Shown: piece after piece, positions 28,645 through 37,974 of the stretch
How the letters are laid out: every line of letters starts with the position of its first letter
Numbering within the stretch: position 1 is the stretch's first letter
NCBI GenBank assembly: GCA_019090615.1
Contig: JAHRVQ010000038.1
Span: 19,333-83,332 of the forward strand
Reading direction: 5' to 3'
DNA length: 64,000 nt
From: Pseudomonadales bacterium
Lineage (GTDB): Bacteria > Pseudomonadota > Gammaproteobacteria > Pseudomonadales > Azotimanducaceae
Translations under genes and position numbers: made by a program
The notes under the pieces: generated by a model
What the model saw: the letters and a program-made list of their open reading frames with translations, nothing else
Told to the model about the DNA's origin: nothing
The model's database searches: none

Positions 28645-29283
28645 ATGGCAACTCAGGCCCGTGGTACCAATAATATTGTTCATTTATCGATGGCGAATCG
28701 GCCGCGAACGATCGAAGTTGTGCGTAAAATCAAAGTCGCGATTGATAAGAAAGTTGGCTATCTTCTGGATGGCTTATTGTTCAATGTGGTTGACGCATTG
28801 TTTGAAGAAACGCTGGGGCTCGATGAAGAGATGGGCCTGAGGCATCAATTTAACATTTGTCGTGCAATGAAAACGCTTGATGCGCCTTACAGAGATCAAT
28901 ATTTTGCATTGATGAATTTGTCCTGGGCTAACCTGATCGATGCAAAGGTGAAGGCACCGGTACCTGACCCTGATGAAGAGGTTATGTCCAGCTTGAGGCT
29001 TTATAGCGCCAGAAATACTAATCAGTATAAAATTCTTTTAGGCGAAATTGGTCAGAGATTTTGTACTCTGGCCTCAAAGGACGAACTGGAATTTCATCCC
29101 TTGATGCCACTTAATTTTTATCTTTGTTTTTGGTATTCGACTGAACAACTTAATCTTTCAATGGTGGAGCGTAAATTATTATTGCCGCTGTTTGATCGTT
29201 TTGTTATGGATCGTTTTGGTAAGGTTTTGTCCATCGCAAACCAGGGTATGGCTGAACTTGAGGTTGCCATTGCGCCAAAGTAG
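28645..29283 (+). CDS. DUF1631-like protein (short form)
   Basis: About 212 residues from the ATG at 28645; the frame stays open upstream to a TTG at 28501, but that part looks non-homologous. NVVDALFEETLGLDEEMGLR and FHPLMPLNFYLCFWYST, then LLLPLFDRFVMDRFGKVLS, resemble conserved pieces of DUF1631 proteins, which are usually about 700 residues. Here only a compact N-terminal-like domain is present, so it may be a short paralogue. Function unknown; no neighbour explains it. Confidence 0.55.
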   Translation: MATQARGTNNIVHLSMANRPRTIEVVRKIKVAIDKKVGYLLDGLLFNVVDALFEETLGLDEEMGLRHQFNICRAMKTLDAPYRDQYFALMNLSWANLIDAKVKAPVPDPDEEVMSSLRLYSARNTNQYKILLGEIGQRFCTLASKDELEFHPLMPLNFYLCFWYSTEQLNLSMVERKLLLPLFDRFVMDRFGKVLSIANQGMAELEVAIAPK

Positions 29284-29702
29284 TCTTTGCTTATGGGCAT
29301 TGAATGGCCTTTAGGAATAGTCGCTGTTGTCTGCATAGCGAAAGTCTCAGCGGCGATCACTATTTCAAAAAATAATTCCTCGCTATTTCTGTTCTGAAAC
29401 CACAGCTGTGCTTTGGGCTTGCAACCAGCTTTATGATGTTGATTGGGCGGTGGATTTGGCGGCAGTTTGTGTGGTTTAAGTGTTATCTATGATCTGTGAT
29501 TAGTGCAAGTAATGCTGCCTTGTTATAATTCCTCTGAACTACCGCGAAAGGAAACTATGGATGAAGCCCTTAGCGGAATAAAAGGGCCCTTAGCGGAATA
29601 AAAAGGCCTTTAGCGGTTATAAAAGCCCTTAGCGGAATAAAAAGCCTTTAGTGCTTATAAACAGTCCTTAACAGTCAGCAAGAAAATTAATGAGGTAAAT
29701 GA
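29284..29702. other. Intergenic region with tandem array upstream of acyl-CoA dehydrogenase
   Basis: A 419-bp gap. Its last third is the ~20-bp tandem array at 29566-29673; the rest shows nothing gene-like. Confidence 0.4.
29566..29673. repeat. Tandem array of six 19/20-bp units
   Basis: Units begin at 29566, 29586, 29606, 29625, 29644 and 29664 with consensus GCCCTTAGCGGAATAAAAAG; one unit carries TTATAAAAGC. Copies are diverged and the last is partial. It ends 30 bp before the GTG start of the acyl-CoA dehydrogenase. Confidence 0.88.
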
Positions 29703-30857
29703 GTGGAAAATCAGGATATTGAAGAAATTCGACAAGCAGTACGGCAGCTATGTAGCAATTACAGTGAAGATTATTGGCTCGGCCTAGATAGAACGGGTGG
29801 GTATCCAACCGATTTTGTTAAAGAATTAACAACCTCAGGGTTTTTGACCGTTCTTATCCCCGAAGAGTACGGCGGTGCTGGACTTGGCCTGAGAGAAGCT
29901 TGCGTAGTGATGGAAGAGGTTTGTCGGTCCGGCGCACATGCTGGGGCATGTCATGCGCAGATGTATGTGATGGGGTCGGTATTACGTCACGGCAGTGACT
30001 ATCAGAAAAAGACCTACCTGCCAAAAATAGCGGCAGGGGAATTACGCTTACAGAGTTTTGGTGTGACTGAACCCACCACGGGTACAGATACAACCAGCTT
30101 AAAGACTGTAGCTAAGAAGGAGGGCGATGAATATGTGATCAACGGGCAGAAGGTCTGGATTAGCAGGATAGAGCATTCTGATTTAATGGTGCTGCTCGCC
30201 CGTACTACGCCACAGTCCGAAGTGAGCAAAAAAACCGATGGATTATCGGCATTTTTGATTGATGTTCAGGCGGCCAATGGCAATGGTCTGACTATTCAAC
30301 CGATTGAATCAATGATTAATCATCATTCGTGTGAGTTGTTTTTTGATGATCTGCGTATACCCGCAGATAATTTATTAGGTGAAGAAGGTAAGGGGTTTCG
30401 AGTTATTCTGGATGGTATGAATGCAGAACGTATCTTAATTGCAGCCGAATGTATTGGTGATGGTCGCTACTTTGTTGATAAAGCTAGTGCTTACGCAACT
30501 AATCGAATCGTATTTAAGCGTCCAATTGGACAAAACCAGGGGGTTCAGTTTCCGATTGCGCGTAGCTACACCCAGGTTGAGGCGGCAGCCTTGATGGTGG
30601 ACAAGGCGGTAGATTTATTTGATGCCGGTGAGCCATGTGGCGCGGAGGCAAATATAGCAAAATTACTGGCTTCTGAAGCCTCCTGGCAAGCAGGGGATGT
30701 TTGTATGCAAACCCACGGTGGTTTTGCCTTCGCCAAGGAATATCATATTGAACGAAAGTTCCGTGAAACAAGGTTGTATCAAATAGCGCCGATTTCTACA
30801 AACTTAATCCTCAGCTTTGTTGGTGAGCATGTGTTGAAAATGCCGCGCTCCTATTAA
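29703..30857 (+). CDS. Acyl-CoA dehydrogenase (isovaleryl/long-chain type base position)
   Basis: 384 residues with the full ACAD fold: LIPEEYGGAGLGLREA, then SFGVTEPTTGTDTTSLKT (flavin/acyl site), INGQKVWISRIEHSDL and C-terminal QTHGGFAFAKEYHIERKFRE. The usual C-terminal catalytic Glu is replaced (RLYQIAPIST). A Glu at ~242 in GMNAERILIAAE occupies the alternative base position known from isovaleryl-CoA and long-chain acyl-CoA dehydrogenases. It starts with GTG after GAGGTAAAT. It oxidises an unknown acyl-CoA with electrons to ETF. Confidence 0.93.
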   Translation: MENQDIEEIRQAVRQLCSNYSEDYWLGLDRTGGYPTDFVKELTTSGFLTVLIPEEYGGAGLGLREACVVMEEVCRSGAHAGACHAQMYVMGSVLRHGSDYQKKTYLPKIAAGELRLQSFGVTEPTTGTDTTSLKTVAKKEGDEYVINGQKVWISRIEHSDLMVLLARTTPQSEVSKKTDGLSAFLIDVQAANGNGLTIQPIESMINHHSCELFFDDLRIPADNLLGEEGKGFRVILDGMNAERILIAAECIGDGRYFVDKASAYATNRIVFKRPIGQNQGVQFPIARSYTQVEAAALMVDKAVDLFDAGEPCGAEANIAKLLASEASWQAGDVCMQTHGGFAFAKEYHIERKFRETRLYQIAPISTNLILSFVGEHVLKMPRSY

Positions 30858-30919
30858 AGCCGCATTGGCACTCGTATAAGAGCCGCATTGGCACTTGGAT
30901 AAAAGCCGCATTGGCAATA
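30853..30919. repeat. Three 23-bp tandem units overlapping a stop codon
   Basis: Core AAAGCCGCATTGGCACT recurs with GCCGC at 30859, 30882 and 30905 (23-bp period). The first unit includes the TAA stop of the acyl-CoA dehydrogenase. Confidence 0.85.
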
Positions 30920-30957
30920 ATGCCTTTTAGTCAGAGCTGTTCTGGTTTTGCAGCGCA

Positions 30958-30992
30958 TAAAAAAATGCCCGTATAAAACGGGCATTTTTTTG
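30958..30992. terminator. Bidirectional rho-independent terminator
   Basis: AAAAAATGCCCGT / ACGGGCATTTTTT with loop ATAAA: a strong 8-bp G/C-containing stem flanked by A and T tracts. It serves the acyl-CoA dehydrogenase (plus) and gdhA (minus). Confidence 0.93.
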
Positions 30993-31023
30993 CTACTATA
31001 TGTTTGCTATTTAAACGACAGTA

Positions 31024-32379
31024 TTAAACGACGCCAAAAGCAATCATTGCATCGGCTACTTTAACAAAACCGGCGATATTGGCGCCCTTGACGTAGTCCA
31101 CACCACCATCGGGTTTTTTGCCATATTCCAGACAGCTGTCATGTATACCTTTCATGATATCTCGGAGCTGTTCCTGCAGTTGGTCTTCGGACCAGCTAAT
31201 GCGTCCGGAGTTTTGGCTCATTTCCAGGCCGGATACTGCAACACCACCCGCATTTGACGCCTTGCCGGGTGCGTAAGAAATACCCGCGTCTTTGAATACC
31301 TTGATGCCAGCGAGGTCAGTTGGCATATTTGCGCCTTCAGACACGCCAATACAGCCGTTCTTAACAAGCACGGCAGCTTCAGCTCCAGTGAGTTCGTTTT
31401 GAGTTGCACAGGGTAAGGCAAGGTCGCATTTCACTGACCATGGTCGTTCTCCAGCATGAAAGGTAGCGCCATCATATTTGTCTGCATATTCAGAAATGGG
31501 ACCACGCTGAACAGTTTTTAAATTCTTGATCCAGTCCAGTTTTTCCTGAGTGATGCCGGCAGGATCATGAATATATCCTTTTGAATCTGACAAGGTGAGG
31601 ACCTTGCCACCGAGCTGGAGTATTTTTTCTGCTGCGTGTGTGGCGACATTACCAGAACCAGAAATTACCGTTGTTTTGCCGTCAATGCTATCGCCTTTGT
31701 AATCAAGCATGTTTTGCAGGAAGTAGACCGCACCATAGCCAGTGGCTTCTGTTCGTACCAGACTGCCGCCAAACTCCAGCCCTTTGCCGGTAAGAATGCC
31801 GGTGAATTTATTAGTGATTCTTTTATATTGGCCAAACATATAACCAATTTCGCGTGCGCCGACGCCAATGTCCCCAGCTGGTACATCAGTATCTTCGCCA
31901 ACATGGCGATACAGCTCAGTCATAAAGGATTGGCAGAAACGCATGATTTCATTATCTGACTTGCCCTTGGGGTTAAAGTTGGAGCCGCCTTTACCGCCAC
32001 CCATGGGGAGTCCTGTGAGGCTGTTTTTAAATGTTTGTTCGAAGGCGAGGAATTTCAGAATGCTTTCGGTGACGCTAGGATGAAACCTGAGTCCACCTTT
32101 ATAAGGCCCAATAGAATTGTTATTTTGGACCCGCCAGCCTCTCTGTACTCTTATATTGCCATTGTCATCTTCCCAGCAAACTCTGAAGCTGACTACTCTA
32201 TCTGGTTCTGCGATACGTCTCAGAATTTGATACTTATGATATTTCTCTTTGTCTTCGATATATTCAAATATATCTTCGGCCACTTCTCTGACAGCCTGGA
32301 TAAATTCATCCTGATGGGGGTTACGTTTTTCAACCCCGGCCATAAATTGCTCTAAATCTACGTGATCTGATACTGCCAT
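31024..32379 (-). CDS. gdhA: Glutamate dehydrogenase, NADP-type
   Basis: Assimilates ammonia by reductive amination of 2-oxoglutarate. It is about 451 residues, the hexameric small-subunit size. GPYKGGLRFHPSV and FKNSLTGLPMGGGKGGSNF hold the substrate and catalytic Lys, DVPAGDIGVGAREIG the substrate-binding loop, and VISGSGNVATHAAEK the nucleotide fold. The start MAVSDHVDLEQFM is chosen because a GGAGAG Shine-Dalgarno lies just before it, inside a longer frame opening at 32391. No gltBD or glnB neighbour is present. Confidence 0.97.
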   Translation of the reverse strand: MAVSDHVDLEQFMAGVEKRNPHQDEFIQAVREVAEDIFEYIEDKEKYHKYQILRRIAEPDRVVSFRVCWEDDNGNIRVQRGWRVQNNNSIGPYKGGLRFHPSVTESILKFLAFEQTFKNSLTGLPMGGGKGGSNFNPKGKSDNEIMRFCQSFMTELYRHVGEDTDVPAGDIGVGAREIGYMFGQYKRITNKFTGILTGKGLEFGGSLVRTEATGYGAVYFLQNMLDYKGDSIDGKTTVISGSGNVATHAAEKILQLGGKVLTLSDSKGYIHDPAGITQEKLDWIKNLKTVQRGPISEYADKYDGATFHAGERPWSVKCDLALPCATQNELTGAEAAVLVKNGCIGVSEGANMPTDLAGIKVFKDAGISYAPGKASNAGGVAVSGLEMSQNSGRISWSEDQLQEQLRDIMKGIHDSCLEYGKKPDGGVDYVKGANIAGFVKVADAMIAFGVV

Positions 32380-32941
32380 AATACTCTCCATTTTATTGTA
32401 ATTACCCAGTGGTTCAGGTGGTAATTTTTGTTTTCATTTGATCCTATTGACAGTTTAGCTGGACAATTCGAACTTGCTTTGCTGTATTCGATTGCTTGAC
32501 AGTCCGTTGGCAACCTATGAAATGCTTAAGACTAACCTCATACCCAGATAACTCTTAAAGGATGGTTTTCCTTGCCAGACCACAGTCTATAGCAATAGCA
32601 GAGGATAGCCAATTGCACGTTGCGGTAAAGGTTTTGGCTGTATACTTTCTAGACATAATACTAATTTAGCGGGTGTGAATGGTGACGAAAAGGCAGCTGG
32701 CCAGGTAAGAATAATTGCAACATTTTTGGTCTTTTACGCTGGGTATACGCCTGTAACGGAGTGTTGATCGAAATAGCGCATAATGACCAGGCCGTAGTTT
32801 GTAGATTGTGCAGCTAAATAAACATTACATCAAATATTGCATTATAAGGCGGCTTCGAAGATGACGACGATTTTGTTTCGGTTGCCTGATGTATAATGCC
32901 TGATATTTGATTTTAATTTGAATAATCCAGGAGAGAACGGA
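32380..32941. other. Divergent intergenic region gdhA / acyl-CoA dehydrogenase
   Basis: 562 bp between divergent genes. No convincing gene, tandem array or hairpin was found. It should hold both promoters. Confidence 0.4.
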
Positions 32942-34072
32942 ATGCCTGACAATTTATCGGAAGCGATGCTGGCATCGCAGGCGGCAATGGTTGAGTTTAT
33001 TGCACGTAATTTTAAGCCTGTTGTAGATGATATAGATTCAGTGACCGCGCAACGAGAAAAAATTCGCCAGGCGTCGAAACAGGCTGGTTTTTTTTATAAA
33101 ACTCAACCCAAAGAATTCGGCGGTAACCCAGCCGGAATATTTGAGTTGACTATGTTGCGAGAATTGTTAGCTGCCGCCAACTCACCCTATACCAGTGCAG
33201 TATTTGGCCCAGGGCCGGGTTTATTACATGCTACAGAAGGGGTGTTGAGGCGCAACTATCTTGAACCTGTAATGCGCGGAGAAAAACGCGGTGCGTTTGG
33301 TTTCACTGAACCTGATTCCGCGCAAAGGCCTACCTATGCTGTTAGCAAGGGGGATGATTTGTTAGTTACGGGGCAAAAATCTTATGTTACTGGGGGCGCT
33401 ACAGCAGATTTTGTTTCGGTGCTGGTCAACGCCGAGCAGGCTGATGGAGTAAAGCTTGGGACTGCGATGGTGGTGATTGATCGTGAGTCCGAAGGCGTAA
33501 CCATAGACAGGGTTTTTTCAACCATGGAAGGCGGCGGGCATGTCTCGATGCAATTCAATCAGGTTCGAGTGCCGATGGAGCATGTTATCGGCAAGATCGG
33601 CGAGGGTATGCCACGGGCCCTGGGTAGTATTGGTAATGTTCGTTTGATGGTGGCGGCTCAGGCGACCGGGATTTGCCAATGGGTACTTCAGTATATTGAG
33701 GATTATTTGCAGGCACCGCACCGTAGCGGTACGCCACTGGGAGACCGAGAGGGTATTCGGTTGCGGTTTGCTGATATGCGAATCGAGACCTATGTCGCTC
33801 GTAGCGCGTTATATCGAACCGCACGATTAGCAGAGACAGCGGAAAATATTGTTAATGAAACCATAGCCACCAAAGTTTTTTGTACCGAAACTGCAGGTAG
33901 GGTAGTGGATTGTGCGTTGCAATTGTTGGGCGGGCAGGCGTTAGTGACTGGGCATCCACTGGAGCAACTTTATCGTCAGGTAAGGTCTTTGCGCCTGGTT
34001 GAAGGTGCGAGTGATTTGCTCCGCCTTAATTTAGTTAAAGGTAAATTGGAATTGGGGCTGGGGAGAGTATAG
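32942..34072 (+). CDS. Acyl-CoA dehydrogenase
   Basis: About 376 residues, starting at MPDNLSEAM because AGGAGAGAACGG immediately precedes it. Family features: FGGNPAGIFELTML, FGFTEPDSAQRPTYAV (acyl/flavin site), VTGQKSYVTGGATADF and QLLGGQALVTGHPLEQLYRQ. The canonical C-terminal catalytic base is present as Glu ~354 in VEGASDLLRL. It belongs to a fatty-acid-oxidation-like group with the isomerase downstream (160-bp gap, possibly the same transcript). Confidence 0.92.
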   Translation: MPDNLSEAMLASQAAMVEFIARNFKPVVDDIDSVTAQREKIRQASKQAGFFYKTQPKEFGGNPAGIFELTMLRELLAAANSPYTSAVFGPGPGLLHATEGVLRRNYLEPVMRGEKRGAFGFTEPDSAQRPTYAVSKGDDLLVTGQKSYVTGGATADFVSVLVNAEQADGVKLGTAMVVIDRESEGVTIDRVFSTMEGGGHVSMQFNQVRVPMEHVIGKIGEGMPRALGSIGNVRLMVAAQATGICQWVLQYIEDYLQAPHRSGTPLGDREGIRLRFADMRIETYVARSALYRTARLAETAENIVNETIATKVFCTETAGRVVDCALQLLGGQALVTGHPLEQLYRQVRSLRLVEGASDLLRLNLVKGKLELGLGRV

Positions 34073-34117
34073 CCGGCACTATTCTATCAGCTATATCAGC
34101 GCTAATTCGTCCGCGCT

Positions 34118-34165
34118 GATTTGCATAGAGTCAGCTTTGCATGGAGCCAAGTTTACATAACTCCA
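34118..34165. repeat. Three 16-bp tandem units
   Basis: Consensus GATTTGCATAGAGTCA at 34118, 34134 and 34150 with an exact 16-bp period and growing divergence. Lies between the dehydrogenase and isomerase genes. Confidence 0.7.
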
Positions 34166-34232
34166 GGTAGCCATTTGAGAATTTAACCTGAGACGGTAGA
34201 CTATTAGTTAATATATTTTTCAGGTTCAGTTC

Positions 34233-34949
34233 ATGATTAATCTTAGTCGCGAAGGTAATGTATTTGTCCTCACCATGAATGCAGGTGAAAATCGTTGGAA
34301 TACTACTTTTGTTCGAAGTTTCGCTGCTGCGTTGGACGAGGTGGAAGCCTCCAGCGGTGCGGCTTCGCTGGTTACTATTTCCGCAAGCGAGAAGTTTTTT
34401 TCCAACGGGCTGGATTTAGACTGGAATGCTTCCCGTGGTGAACACCCAGGTGGTGACCGGAAGGTATTTGGTCATGAGTTTATGTCGCTGATGGCGAGAA
34501 TGATTACTTTTCCAATGCCAACTTTATGTGCAATTAATGGCCATGCCTTTGGTGCGGGTCTAATGCTGGCGCTGTGTCATGATATCCGCTTTATGCGTTC
34601 TGACAGGGGATACCTCTGCGCTAATGAAATTGAATTGGGTATGGTTATCCCAGACCCTGAACTGGCGCTTTTTCGGCATAAGTTGCCGCTAAATGTTTTT
34701 TTCGAAACAGTACAATTTGCTCGTCGCTGGACTGGCCCTGATGCTTTGAACGCAGGCATAGTTGAGCAGGTCGCGGAATTAGATGCGCTTAATGGGGCCA
34801 CTATTAAACATGCCGAAAGCTTGTCTCGGTTAGGTGAAAAAAGGCAGGTATTTGGACAAATGAAAGAGCGTATCTATGGTGAAAATGCTGCTATCAATGG
34901 TCTTCATGGGCCCGCCTATATGTTGCGTAACAGTGCTGAGTTTCTATGA
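34233..34949 (+). CDS. Enoyl-CoA hydratase/isomerase family (delta3-delta2 isomerase-like)
   Basis: 238 residues, crotonase fold. FFSNGLDLDWN gives the oxyanion/CoA site and INGHAFGAGLMLALCHDIR the second oxyanion loop. A single acidic residue in CANEIELGMVIPD corresponds to the lone catalytic Glu of eukaryote-type delta3-delta2 enoyl-CoA isomerases rather than the two-Glu hydratases. This would suit oxidation of unsaturated fatty acids together with the preceding acyl-CoA dehydrogenase. A short triplicated GCACTATTTT motif (34957-34990) follows the stop. Confidence 0.85.
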   Translation: MINLSREGNVFVLTMNAGENRWNTTFVRSFAAALDEVEASSGAASLVTISASEKFFSNGLDLDWNASRGEHPGGDRKVFGHEFMSLMARMITFPMPTLCAINGHAFGAGLMLALCHDIRFMRSDRGYLCANEIELGMVIPDPELALFRHKLPLNVFFETVQFARRWTGPDALNAGIVEQVAELDALNGATIKHAESLSRLGEKRQVFGQMKERIYGENAAINGLHGPAYMLRNSAEFL

Positions 34950-35044
34950 TGCCTGAGCACTATTTTGCAACACTATTTGCGGCACTATTTTCTAACGTAG
35001 CAACGTCGCGTGGTAGTACTTCATGGGTATGAACCGAACTGGCG

Positions 35045-36595
35045 TCAGGGTCGATAACTGAAGGCTGTGGCGCCGGGTTTGAGAGATTTTACAGCTAATT
35101 TGGCCCAACGGCATAAGTTTGGCCTGGTATCACGGGGATCGATGATGTCTTCAATCTCAAAATACTCCGCAGAGCGAATTGGCGATCGAAGTTTGTTCAG
35201 GCGTTGTTTGATTTTCAATAGATGCGCATCATGGTCATCTGCTGCGGTTAATTCGGCCTTGTAAGCGACTTCTATACCGCCTTCAATAGGTAACGAACCC
35301 CAGTCACCTGATGGCCATGCAAATCGAAAATGTTGTTTGCCTGGTTTGGTATTTGAGGCGCCTGCGACGCCAAATGCCTTGCGAATAATAACACTGCAAA
35401 AAGGTACCGTGGATTGCCCCAGGGCAGCGAGTGCCTGTGAACCCGCGCGTATGGTGGCATTTTCTTCGGATTGTTTGCCAATAAGAAATCCAGGGCAATC
35501 CACAAGGTGGACCAGGGGCAGGTGGAATGTCGAGGCTAGATCACAATGGCGGACTAATTTACGGCATGCGTCCGCAGTCCATGCGCCGCCATAGATCATA
35601 GGGTCTTCTGCAAATACGGCAACTGGTATGCCGTCCAGGCGTGCAAGGCCACAGATTATCGATTTGCCCCATTTTTTGCCAATTTCAAAGAATGAACCGG
35701 TGTCAAAAACGGAATTAATAATGGGCCGCATTTTATAGACCTTGCGGGTATCTTTGGGCACGATTGTATGTAAATGCGGGTCGCATCGATTGACAGGATC
35801 GTTATTTTTGATGATGGGTGGTAGTTCATCAATATTGCTAGGCAGATACGAAAGAAAATTTCTTGCCAGCTCAAAAGCTTGTTCCTCAGTGCTAGCTTCA
35901 TCGTCAATTGCGCCATTGCGCGTATGGATTTTACTTGCGCCGAGTTCTTCTTTGGCGACGTTACCCAAACTCGCCCAATCTACCAGGGCCGGCCCTGCGA
36001 TCATCATCTGCGCACTATTTTTCACTATCACCGAGTAGTGTGAGGTTGAAACTCGGGCCGCGCCGATGCCGGCTACGGAGCCTAAAGCAAGCGAAACAGA
36101 CGGCGCAATGCTTAGTTGGTTAACAACAATTTCCCAACCGGCCATACCTGGAATGTAAGTGCGACCGGAAGTTTCGATAGTTTTGACCGATCCACCGCCG
36201 CCCATACCGTCTACCAGGCGTACATGTGGTAGCCTTAGTTCATTGGCCAGACCCTCAGCCTGAAATCGTTTGGCAGGAATGGACGCATCCGCAGAACCAC
36301 CGCGAACGGTGAAGTCGTCGCCCGACAAAATGATTGGTCGGCCATCGACTTCTGCGGTGCCGAATAAAAAGTTAGCTGGTGTGAACGCTGTTAGATTGCC
36401 TTGTTCGTCGTACTGGGCAGCGCCAGCTAGCTTGCCGATTTCATAGAAAGTATCGGGGTCGGCAATTTTATTGATGCGTTCGCGAATAGTGTATTTGTTA
36501 AATTCGTGTTGCCGTGCGACCTTATCCGGCCCGCCCATTTTTTCAGCGAGTAAACCCCTGGCCTGTATTTCGTCTATTTCATTTTGCCAACTCAT
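35045..36595 (-). CDS. Acyl-CoA carboxylase carboxyltransferase (beta) subunit
   Basis: 516 residues, the typical size of a propionyl/acyl-CoA carboxylase beta subunit. Two crotonase-like halves are visible: GDDFTVRGGSADASIPAKR and RLVDGMGGGGSVKTIE in the N half, then LVHLVDCPGFLIGKQSE, VIIRKAFGVAGASN and the terminal IEDIIDPRDTRPNLCRWA. No biotin carboxylase or biotin-carrier gene lies nearby, so its partner must be encoded elsewhere. The acyl-CoA substrate is unresolved. Confidence 0.93.
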   Translation of the reverse strand: MSWQNEIDEIQARGLLAEKMGGPDKVARQHEFNKYTIRERINKIADPDTFYEIGKLAGAAQYDEQGNLTAFTPANFLFGTAEVDGRPIILSGDDFTVRGGSADASIPAKRFQAEGLANELRLPHVRLVDGMGGGGSVKTIETSGRTYIPGMAGWEIVVNQLSIAPSVSLALGSVAGIGAARVSTSHYSVIVKNSAQMMIAGPALVDWASLGNVAKEELGASKIHTRNGAIDDEASTEEQAFELARNFLSYLPSNIDELPPIIKNNDPVNRCDPHLHTIVPKDTRKVYKMRPIINSVFDTGSFFEIGKKWGKSIICGLARLDGIPVAVFAEDPMIYGGAWTADACRKLVRHCDLASTFHLPLVHLVDCPGFLIGKQSEENATIRAGSQALAALGQSTVPFCSVIIRKAFGVAGASNTKPGKQHFRFAWPSGDWGSLPIEGGIEVAYKAELTAADDHDAHLLKIKQRLNKLRSPIRSAEYFEIEDIIDPRDTRPNLCRWAKLAVKSLKPGATAFSYRP

Positions 36596-36799
36596 TGATT
36601 GATCCTTATATCTATTACGATGCTTTTTTTGAATCCAGTTAGATCCTAAACCAGTAGCATCTGTGTTTACAAAAAACCTTTTGCGCCAGTGGCGTAATAA
36701 TGATGATATTCTGCTGGCTGGTCGAGCTTATAACCTCGGATTCAGCACAATTAGGTCATCAAATCTAGGCCCATAATACGCCTGTAAAAGGATTGGACA

Positions 36800-37504
36800 A
36801 TGAAACAATATCCACAGCATCGTTATACGCCGCCTGTTGGTGCGACCGAAATTGTACTTGTTAGGCATGGGCAAAGTAGGGCTGCCATACCTGGACAGCC
36901 TTTTCCGTTGCAGCCGTTTCCTCAAAAAAAAGGCCAGGGTGACCCGGAACTGTCTGCGCTTGGGCGTATGCAGGCGTTAAAGGTTGCTGCCCAGCTGGCC
37001 AGTGAACCCATCAATGCTATTAATGCTATTTATGTGACGAGCCTTTGCCGAACTCATGAGAGTGCAGCGCCGTTAGCCGCTAAGTTGGGGTTAATGCCAA
37101 TTGAGGAGGCAGGCTTAAGGGAGGTACATCTTGGTGAGTGGGAGGGCGGGGTTCTTCGGATAAAAGTCCATGAAAATGATGCGCTCTATCAGCAAATGCA
37201 ACTAGAGCAGCGTTGGGATGTTATCCCTGGCGCAGAGTCTCACGACGAAATTCAATTGCGCGTAGCTGCGGCGCTGAGCAGTATGGTCGCGCAGCACCAA
37301 GGTCAACGAATTGTCGCTTTTGTTCATGGTGGAATAATAGGGCACATTTTATCGCAGGTGACCCGGTCAGAGGCCTTTGCTTTTAACGGTTGCGACAATG
37401 GATCAATCAGCAGGATTGTAGCCGCTGAAGACACCTACAGGTTAAGAGGGTACAACGATACGGCGCATTTACAAGGCCTGGAATCAGATTCAATGCTCAG
37501 TTAG
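36800..37504 (+). CDS. Histidine phosphatase family protein
   Basis: 234 residues of the phosphoglycerate mutase-like superfamily. The catalytic RHG triad is in VLVRHGQSRA (~20-29), supporting Arg in YVTSLCRTHESA, acid in LREVHLGEWEG and second His in VAFVHGGIIGHIL. The substrate range of this family is broad, so no specific reaction is assigned. It converges on the CBS gene across a large inverted repeat. Confidence 0.9.
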   Translation: MKQYPQHRYTPPVGATEIVLVRHGQSRAAIPGQPFPLQPFPQKKGQGDPELSALGRMQALKVAAQLASEPINAINAIYVTSLCRTHESAAPLAAKLGLMPIEEAGLREVHLGEWEGGVLRIKVHENDALYQQMQLEQRWDVIPGAESHDEIQLRVAAALSSMVAQHQGQRIVAFVHGGIIGHILSQVTRSEAFAFNGCDNGSISRIVAAEDTYRLRGYNDTAHLQGLESDSMLS

Positions 37505-37570
37505 GGGGAAATCTGATTAAGGTCTAATGATGAACATATCCGCATAATCAGAATTTCCCTGGGGAAATTT
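37502..37570. terminator. Nested inverted repeats between convergent genes
   Basis: An AGGGGGAAATCTGATTA arm just after the phosphatase stop pairs, with a small bulge, to TAATCAGAATTTCCCT about 27 nt later. The right arm can alternatively fold on itself as AATTTCCC-TG-GGGAAATT followed by TT. It may be a bidirectional terminator or a switchable structure. Confidence 0.55.
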
Positions 37571-37974
37571 TATCGACTGCCAAAGCCTTTAATGGCGCGG
37601 AGTAACTGGCGACAGGTGACCTGGCCGACCAGCTTGCCATTGTCAACGATTGGCCTGCGTCGATGTTTATGATCCAGCATACTGGCTGCAACGGTGATGA
37701 TGTCTTCATCAGGTTGGTTAACTTCGACATTTTTAGTCATAATATGCTGCACTATTTCTGCACCTGGTTCGTCGCCATTGTAGACTGCGCTGACAATAGC
37801 CTTGAGGCAGTCTAGTTCAGACAACATACCTACAAGATTGTTATCGCTATCAACCACGACTAAACCTGAAAGCTTATGCTTTAATATGATTTGAGCAGCT
37901 TCAGACACCGTCATGGATTGTTCAACGGTAACAGGTTTTCGCATATAATCTCGTACTTCAACGGACTTCGACAT
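37570..37974 (-). CDS. Two-CBS-domain protein
   Basis: 134 residues comprising a CBS pair: VRDYMRKPVTVEQSMTVSEA ... VGMLSELDCLKAI and HIMTKNVEVNQPDEDI ... LVGQVTCRQLLRAI. Such Bateman modules bind adenine nucleotides and regulate partners; no enzymatic domain is attached. A GGAG Shine-Dalgarno precedes the ATG. The partner is unknown. Confidence 0.92.
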   Translation of the reverse strand: MSKSVEVRDYMRKPVTVEQSMTVSEAAQIILKHKLSGLVVVDSDNNLVGMLSELDCLKAIVSAVYNGDEPGAEIVQHIMTKNVEVNQPDEDIITVAASMLDHKHRRRPIVDNGKLVGQVTCRQLLRAIKGFGSR

